Part shown: piece by piece, positions 6,282 through 11,618 of the stretch
How the letters are laid out: each line of letters begins with the position of its first letter
Position numbering within the stretch: the stretch's first letter is position 1
From: Bacteroidota bacterium
GTDB taxonomy: Bacteria; Bacteroidota; Bacteroidia; Bacteroidales; CG2-30-32-10
Assembly (NCBI GenBank): GCA_013334735.1
Contig: JAAXXA010000040.1
Location: 1-11,618, forward strand
Reading direction: 5' to 3'
DNA: 11,618 nucleotides
Notes under the pieces: model-generated
What the model was told of the DNA's origin: nothing
Seen by the model: the letters and a program-made list of their open reading frames with translations, nothing else
The model's database searches: none
Program-made: the position numbers and the translations under genes

Positions 6282-8366
6282 ATGAAAAAAATACATTTTT
6301 TATTAATTACACTGCTGTTTAGCTTTAGCCTATCATTTGCGCAAGTTTTAAAACCTGTAAAATGGACATTTAATTCAGTTAAAACATCAGACTCAACAGC
6401 TATCCTTTATTTGAAAGCTACCATGAATAAAGGCTGGCATGTTTACTCCCAAAATATTAAAGGAGACGGACCTGTTCCAACTTCATTTTCTTTTATTGAT
6501 AACAAAAAAGATTACAAATTGATTGGGAATGTATTTGAACCAAAGGGCATCGAGGAGTACGACCCTAACTTTGAAATGAAATTGAAATTCTTTTCAAATA
6601 CAGCAACATTTTCGCAACAAATAAAAATATTATCCGATAAACCTAATACAATAAAAGGTACATTATCATTTATGTGTTGCGATGATAAACAATGCTTACC
6701 CCCCGAAGATGTTGATTTTTCTTTTAAAGTTGAAGGAAATTCGAAATCCAAAACTATTAGCAAAGAAGACAGTATTTCAGAAATGGCAAGCATTGATTCT
6801 ATAAAATCCTCAAAAAAGGATAGCACCAATACTTCACAAATACAAAATTCTGACAACAGTTCATTTGAAGGCAAAGGATTATGGGGTTTATTATTGTTTG
6901 CAATATCTATGGGCTTTGCAGCTATTATTACTCCCTGTGTTTTTCCAATGGTACCAATGACAGTTTCGTTTTTTTTAAAAGGCAGCAAAAATAAAATAAA
7001 AGCCAAGCGAAACGCTATTTTTTATGGTATTTCCATAATCGCAATATACACAGTCCCGATAGTTCTTTTAATTGTTATTTCTACATTTTTAGGGAAGGGT
7101 ACTGTAACTTCTGATATTTTTAACTGGATGTCAACTCACTGGTTACCTAATATTATTTTTTTCATAGTATTTATGATTTTTGCCGCTTCATTCCTTGGAA
7201 TGTTCGAAATAGTTTTGCCTAGTAGTTTGGTAAATAAAGTTGATTCTAAAGCTGATAAAGGAGGATTTTGGTCTCCGTTTTTTATGGCACTCGTACTTGT
7301 ATTGATTTCTTTTTCGTGTACAGGACCTATTGTTGGCTGGGTAGTGGTTGAATCTTCAACCGGTGGTAGTAACATTTTACGTCCAATTATTGCAATTTTA
7401 GGATTTTCAGTTGCATTTGCTTTACCTTTTACCTTATTTGCATTTTTCCCTTCGTTAATGCACAAACTACCCAAATCGGGCGGGTGGCTAAATACCGTTA
7501 AAGTAGTTTTAGGATTTCTGGAACTTGCACTAGGCTTTAAATTTTTGAGCGTTGCAGATCAGGTTTATCATTGGGGAATATTAGATCGTGATATTTATCT
7601 TGCGATATGGATTGTAATATTTACTCTGCTTGGTTTTTATCTGCTGGGGAAACTTAAATTTTTTCACGACAGTGATATAAAACATATTTCCGTGCCTCGT
7701 TTAACGCTTGCAATTATCACATTTACTTTTGTAGTTTATATGATACCCGGCATGTTTGGCGCTCCTTTAAAAGCTTTATCGGGTTATATACCTCCGCAGG
7801 CAACACACGATTTTGATCTGAACGCAATTATTCGTGAAAATGCCAATACAGGAAGCAATACTACAATTAATGAATTATGCGATAAGCCCAAATATTCCGA
7901 TATTTTGCACCTACCCCATGGCTTAAAAGGTTTTTTTGATTACAATCAGGCTCTTGCTTGTGCAAAACAAAAAAACAAACCTATTTTCATTGATTTTACC
8001 GGTCATGGTTGCGTAAACTGCCGTGAAATGGAAGCTAACGTATGGTCAGATCCGAAAGTACTAAAAATACTAAGAGAGAAATATATTGTCGTCGCTCTTT
8101 ATGTTGATGATAAAACAACACTTCCAAAATCTGAATGGATAACATCAAAATATGACGGAAAAGTTAAACAAAGTATTGGTAAAAAATTTGCCGATTTTCA
8201 GGTTACCCGTTTTAATATGAATGCTCAGCCTTATTATGTTTTGCTCGATACAAACGATAGCCTTCTGGCAAAGCCTAAAGCTTACGACCTTAATGTAGAT
8301 AATTTTGTAAATTTTTTAGAAAGTGGTTTTAAAGAGTTTGAAAAAAGACATAAAGGTGCATTATAA
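6282..8366 (+). CDS. dsbD: Thiol:disulfide interchange protein DsbD
   Basis: DsbD carries electrons from cytoplasmic thioredoxin across the inner membrane to periplasmic thiol proteins involved in disulfide isomerisation and cytochrome c maturation. All three redox modules are visible in this 694-residue protein. A signal peptide (residues 1-20, cleavage near SFA-Q) leads into the periplasmic alpha domain with NKGWHVYS and the CCDDKQC motif; Cys132 and Cys138 have the same spacing as the E. coli pair. A Ser/Lys-rich linker (about 150-195) follows. The membrane domain (about 199-492) holds one cysteine in ITPCVFPMVPM (Cys219) and its partner in ISFSCTGPIVG (Cys346). The C-terminal thioredoxin-like gamma domain has FIDFTGHGCVNCREME with Cys577-Cys580 and the cis-proline region NAQPYYVLLD. 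No key cysteine is missing. It lies 35 bases after tilS on the same strand, possibly cotranscribed though functionally unrelated. Confidence 0.95.
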   Translation: MKKIHFLLITLLFSFSLSFAQVLKPVKWTFNSVKTSDSTAILYLKATMNKGWHVYSQNIKGDGPVPTSFSFIDNKKDYKLIGNVFEPKGIEEYDPNFEMKLKFFSNTATFSQQIKILSDKPNTIKGTLSFMCCDDKQCLPPEDVDFSFKVEGNSKSKTISKEDSISEMASIDSIKSSKKDSTNTSQIQNSDNSSFEGKGLWGLLLFAISMGFAAIITPCVFPMVPMTVSFFLKGSKNKIKAKRNAIFYGISIIAIYTVPIVLLIVISTFLGKGTVTSDIFNWMSTHWLPNIIFFIVFMIFAASFLGMFEIVLPSSLVNKVDSKADKGGFWSPFFMALVLVLISFSCTGPIVGWVVVESSTGGSNILRPIIAILGFSVAFALPFTLFAFFPSLMHKLPKSGGWLNTVKVVLGFLELALGFKFLSVADQVYHWGILDRDIYLAIWIVIFTLLGFYLLGKLKFFHDSDIKHISVPRLTLAIITFTFVVYMIPGMFGAPLKALSGYIPPQATHDFDLNAIIRENANTGSNTTINELCDKPKYSDILHLPHGLKGFFDYNQALACAKQKNKPIFIDFTGHGCVNCREMEANVWSDPKVLKILREKYIVVALYVDDKTTLPKSEWITSKYDGKVKQSIGKKFADFQVTRFNMNAQPYYVLLDTNDSLLAKPKAYDLNVDNFVNFLESGFKEFEKRHKGAL

Positions 8367-8397
8367 AATAACCAATTTAATTAGATATTCAATCCTT

Positions 8398-8513
8398 TTT
8401 GTCATTTCGACCGAAGGGAGAAATCTGATTGATAATCGATGCTTTCTCACTACCTTTTCAAGACTTCGATAGACTCAGTGCGTCGCTCCATACAGCGTCC
8501 GTTCGATATAACA
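8398..8513. repeat. Diverged palindromic repeat of the GTCATTTCGA type
   Basis: The left end, GTCATTTCGACCG (8401-8413), is mirrored by CGTTCGATATAACA (8500-8513) with several mismatches, and GAAATCT follows at 8420-8426. The interior includes GACTTCGATAGACTCAGTGC (8462-8481), a phrase common in repeats of this type. It fills most of the 195-base gap between dsbD and the small secreted repeat protein. Pairing is much weaker than in the 2515 element, so it looks like an older copy. Nothing else is seen in this gap. Confidence 0.65.
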
Positions 8514-8561
8514 AACCTAACAGAGTTTTAGAAATGGAATAAAGAAACTAAATCTGAATTT

Positions 8562-8918
8562 ATGAAAACGATATCCCTAAAATTTTATATTTTTCTTTCA
8601 TTGATCTTTTTTTTAAAAGCATTGACAAATGAGGCTTTTTCGCAAAAAGTATTTTCTTGCGACAGTAAGTATGATGCGGATATTAAAGTTTTCGTATGCG
8701 ACAGTAAATACGATGCTGATTTATGGGTTTACAAAGTTAGCAGCTCGTACGATGTAAACAATGATGGTTTATGGTTTTTCTGCGACAACAAATACGATGC
8801 TAAAAAAAAGATTTATTTTGTTGACAGCAAGTACGACGCCGATTTACTGATTTTTTTCGTAGAAAGTAAATATGATGCTAAATGGAATGATATGAGTAAA
8901 AAGTATTTGATTTATTAA
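8562..8918 (+). CDS. Small secreted KYD-repeat protein (DUF6150/septoil-knot-like)
   Basis: This 118-residue protein has a signal peptide (about residues 1-28, cleavage after AFSQ) and then six units of the form D-S-K-Y-D-A-D followed by an alternating hydrophobic strand such as IKVFVC or LLIFFV. The unit tyrosines are at 37, 50, 63, 78, 91 and 104, so spacing is 13, 13, 15, 13, 13; the longer gap holds NNDGLWFFC. Cysteines occur at 33, 46 and 74. The repeat pattern and the DGLWFF insert match what I recall of DUF6150 (PF19647), later named for a predicted 7(1) knot; this is from memory. Function is unknown, and location is probably periplasm or outside the cell. The repeats are also visible in the DNA but codons vary, so the duplication is not recent. 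It ends 32 bases before the next gene on the same strand. Confidence 0.8.
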   Translation: MKTISLKFYIFLSLIFFLKALTNEAFSQKVFSCDSKYDADIKVFVCDSKYDADLWVYKVSSSYDVNNDGLWFFCDNKYDAKKKIYFVDSKYDADLLIFFVESKYDAKWNDMSKKYLIY

Positions 8919-8950
8919 AAATTAGTTGCGTAGCACCGAAACATAAAATA

Positions 8951-11618
8951 ATGACAAACTCATATAAAATAAAATATTTTACTTGGTTTTTAACATTTAT
9001 TCTGTCCTCAATATGTTACTTAATAGTTTCATTTTTAATCAATACTTTTTATCATCCAAATATTAAAGAGGCAATTGAATATGGTTTAAATGTAACTATA
9101 GAGCCTGCTGATTCTCTCCTGCCTGAATCAAAAGAAAAATTATTATTTATAAGTGGAGTTATAATCTTTTCCATTTGCTTATTTATTTTTTATTATCTGA
9201 TAAATAAGATAGTAAATTCAAAATATAAAACAGAGGATTTCAATTCAGAAGTAATAAATAAGCATTCCAAAAATAAAACAAAAAAGAAAAAAGAACCAAA
9301 GAGTATAAATATTCTGTACTATTTTTCATTGTTCATTAGTATGGGATTTGTAATATTTATAACTTATATGGGATTTGTTTCCAAAAATCCTTTTGGTATT
9401 AATATGCTTAACGTGCAGGATTCCGTAGCAAAAACAAATTGGGATTTTTATTTTCTGTCAACATTCCTTCATAAGTATTTATATGTATATCTGTTAATAT
9501 TATTCCCATTAATACTTTTTTGTTATTTATATAATTTTAAATATTCCGAAAAAACATTTAGCCTTTTAAATAAAACAGGAAATATTTTTGTTACTCTTTT
9601 CTGTTTTTCTATAATTTTTATTGTATTTCTGATTTCAGTTTTTAAGTTTCCATATACGTACGAAAACAAATATGATTTCAACGCGGTATATTATTCTGTA
9701 GTACAAGTATTCAATGGGGTTCCAATGCTGGTTGATCATTTTACAAATACCTATGGACTTTATCCGCATTTTGTAACTCCGATACTGAAAATATTCGGAT
9801 TAAGCATATTGAATTTTACAATAATAATGTCAATCTTGTTATCATCGTTTTTTTTGTTTTTGTTTCTGTTTCTTAAAAAAATAATACAAAATAAGTTTTT
9901 GATCTTATTTGGATTTACTACAATATTTTTTAATTCTTATGCATATTTTCATATTATAACTAATTACGATTCAACATTCTCTACAACCCCAATCAGATGG
10001 ATATTATTATTTTCTTTGATTTATTATTCAACTATTTATCTTAATCTTATCAATAAAACACAAATTTTCAATTCAATTGACAGTAGTCGTAAACAAGAAA
10101 ATAATCATAAAAACATAAAGGTAAAAATTCTATATTATTTATCTTTTTTTATTTTTTCTTCCGGAATATTATGGAATCCTGAAATTGGAATGTTAACATA
10201 TTTGTGCCTGATAGCTTTTTATTCGTTTTTAGAATTAGAAAATCAAAATTTCAAAACAATTCTCAAAAGAATATTAATACATATTATAACGGCAATAGCT
10301 GTATTAGCAATTACATTTCTGTCCTATTTCATTTTAATAAAAATATTTTACGGAAATTATCCTCAGCTATCAGAAATGTTTACTACAATAAGGATATTCT
10401 CGTTTATTGGTTTCGGTATGTTGCCCATGCCATTAACCTTTCATCCGTGGCAATTAATAATTTTAATTTATGTAACCGGCTTTCTTTATTCCGTGCAAAA
10501 TATAATAACTAAAAAGATAAATGCACATACAGCTGTAATATTTTTGCTTACAATACTTGGAATTGGATACTTCTTATATTATCAGGGCAGAAGTCATAAT
10601 TGGTCATTATTTACATGCAGTCCAATGGCTTTTATTTTGTTAACAATCTTTGCCGACGATTTATATAAAATAATTAAAAAACAACGGATATTCATAATAC
10701 CTTTTGCATTATTAATTTTCATGCTGTCATTTTCATTTTTCCAAACAATATATGATTATGAGAAAATAACTGATTTAATTGTTGAAAAAAACAACAAAGA
10801 AAAAAATAAAGAAGAGGATAATTATATAATAAAAAACGGAAATTATATCCGGAACTTGACTAATACTAAAGAAAAAATCTTAATATTTACAGCAAATTTT
10901 TATCAGGCGTTGTATCACAATATATCCAATACAGTGGCGGCAATTAATCCCGGTTTTGTTGACATAGCTTTAAAAAGCGATTACAATAATATCCTTTCAT
11001 TTCTTATTAAGAATGAAAATACTAAAATATTTTTCGAACCCGAAATGTACAGATTTTACGATAATCAAATTCCTTTGATATTATCTGCATTATATGATAT
11101 TAAGGAAACTAACGGGAGGATCTTTTTATTAAAAAAGAAAAAAGAAAAAACTAGTGATAATTTTATTTTCGAGAAAGATAAAAATGATATAATTCACGAA
11201 CTGCTTGAAAATAATTTTGCTAACAGATTATTTTATTCAAAAGGTGAAAAAGGGAAAATTAAACTTGGGAAACAATTTTCTCTCGAGGTAATATTTAAAC
11301 CATATAATACACCCAAATCAATATTTACAAAATGGGCAACAATTATAGGTAATTCCGAAAATAATAAAGGTGTTATTTTACAACAAGTAGATACAAACAA
11401 AACACAATATGTTTTTGCAATCTCTAAACAGGGATTAATATGCCCTGTAGTTCTTGATAAATGGAATTATTTCTCGTTAGAACTGAATAATAATGTTATG
11501 AGGGCTTATGTTAATGGCGAACTTACAGGAGTTCATCAAATTCAAACTCCTTTTGAGAATACTGATGAATCATTATTTATTGGCAACTTTATGGGATATT
11601 CGGGCTTCTATTTTGGAG
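8951..11618 (+). CDS. Multi-pass membrane protein, GT-C glycosyltransferase-like, with C-terminal LamG-like domain (3' end cut)
   Basis: The reading frame stays open from the ATG at 8951 to the window edge (889 codons plus one base), so the protein is partial at its C-terminus. It begins with a membrane segment (about residues 9-33), a second near 64-86, a Lys-rich cytoplasmic-looking stretch (104-116), and roughly ten more hydrophobic segments to about residue 600. A loop reads NKYDFNAVYYSVVQVFNGVPML followed by NTYGLYPHFVTP (Asp242), and a later one reads GILWNPEIG (Glu411). This layout, with an acidic residue in an early external loop, resembles GT-C glycosyltransferases that use lipid-linked sugars, but I see no diagnostic motif. 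Residues 600-760 look soluble. From about 765 there is a LamG/concanavalin-like jelly roll: FSLEVIFKP, WATIIGNSE, LDKWNYFSLELNNNVMRAYVNGE and ESLFIGNF. Such domains bind carbohydrate. The start may be cotranscribed with the preceding small gene. Confidence 0.7.
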   Translation, partial: MTNSYKIKYFTWFLTFILSSICYLIVSFLINTFYHPNIKEAIEYGLNVTIEPADSLLPESKEKLLFISGVIIFSICLFIFYYLINKIVNSKYKTEDFNSEVINKHSKNKTKKKKEPKSINILYYFSLFISMGFVIFITYMGFVSKNPFGINMLNVQDSVAKTNWDFYFLSTFLHKYLYVYLLILFPLILFCYLYNFKYSEKTFSLLNKTGNIFVTLFCFSIIFIVFLISVFKFPYTYENKYDFNAVYYSVVQVFNGVPMLVDHFTNTYGLYPHFVTPILKIFGLSILNFTIIMSILLSSFFLFLFLFLKKIIQNKFLILFGFTTIFFNSYAYFHIITNYDSTFSTTPIRWILLFSLIYYSTIYLNLINKTQIFNSIDSSRKQENNHKNIKVKILYYLSFFIFSSGILWNPEIGMLTYLCLIAFYSFLELENQNFKTILKRILIHIITAIAVLAITFLSYFILIKIFYGNYPQLSEMFTTIRIFSFIGFGMLPMPLTFHPWQLIILIYVTGFLYSVQNIITKKINAHTAVIFLLTILGIGYFLYYQGRSHNWSLFTCSPMAFILLTIFADDLYKIIKKQRIFIIPFALLIFMLSFSFFQTIYDYEKITDLIVEKNNKEKNKEEDNYIIKNGNYIRNLTNTKEKILIFTANFYQALYHNISNTVAAINPGFVDIALKSDYNNILSFLIKNENTKIFFEPEMYRFYDNQIPLILSALYDIKETNGRIFLLKKKKEKTSDNFIFEKDKNDIIHELLENNFANRLFYSKGEKGKIKLGKQFSLEVIFKPYNTPKSIFTKWATIIGNSENNKGVILQQVDTNKTQYVFAISKQGLICPVVLDKWNYFSLELNNNVMRAYVNGELTGVHQIQTPFENTDESLFIGNFMGYSGFYFG

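Noticed and set aside
6512..7474. Two antisense open frames opposite dsbD
   Set aside because: They lie wholly inside a gene with complete DsbD motifs, lack recognisable domains, and look like by-products of codon composition.
8663..8880. Regular short DNA repeats considered as a CRISPR array
   Set aside because: The repeats are codon-variable and lie in frame within a secreted protein gene; spacing follows the 13-residue protein unit, and there are no unique spacers or cas genes.
8922..8942. GTTGCGTAGCACCGAAAC between the last two genes, considered as a remnant of another interspersed repeat
   Set aside because: It resembles repeats I recall from Bacteroidota, but it is short, has no second arm here, and cannot be supported from the window alone.
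10204..10512. Plus-strand open frame of about 100 codons in another phase
   Set aside because: It overlaps the long membrane-protein frame that is open from 8951 to the edge and has clear membrane segments; the short frame shows no motif.

Overview
The window is AT-rich (about 30% GC by eye) and most likely comes from a member of the Bacteroidota. The evidence is consistent but indirect. Several TAnnTTTG promoter boxes (the Bacteroidota -7 element) lie in front of genes, start codons lack strong Shine-Dalgarno sequences, and the encoded families (a DUF4831-like lipoprotein, a DUF6150/septoil-knot-like secreted protein, a three-domain DsbD) are typical of that phylum. No rRNA, tRNA, transposase, CRISPR array or replication origin was seen.

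Layout from left to right. A perfect 62-bp inverted repeat occupies bases 1-160. A minus-strand VapBC-type toxin-antitoxin pair follows (235-841); its PIN-domain toxin is split by a one-base frameshift in a homopolymer. On the plus strand come a sodium:solute symporter (1045-2532), whose last residues and stop codon lie inside a palindromic repeat (2515-2609), and a DUF4831-like lipoprotein (2731-3900). Next is an NYN-domain nuclease-like gene (4059-4685), preceded by its own strong promoter, a small hairpin and a rho-independent-type terminator ending 3 bases before its ATG. Then come tilS (4762-6246), carrying an in-frame palindromic element of about 96 bp, and dsbD (6282-8366). After a third palindromic repeat (8398-8513) there is a small secreted protein built of six KYD repeats (8562-8918), and finally a long membrane protein with a C-terminal LamG-like domain (8951 to the right edge) that has no stop in the window.

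Most genes are housekeeping or envelope functions: tRNA-Ile decoding (TilS), periplasmic thiol redox (DsbD), transport, a lipoprotein and a putative GT-C glycosyltransferase. They do not form one pathway. The unusual content is (a) the promoter-hairpin-terminator-NYN unit, which resembles either an attenuated gene or an RNA-plus-nuclease module, and (b) a set of palindromic repeats, two of which enter coding sequence (the end of the symporter and the middle of tilS). The three GTCATTNCGA elements show paired changes (TTCC/GGAA, TTGC/GCAA, TTTC/GAAA), as expected if their hairpin is maintained.
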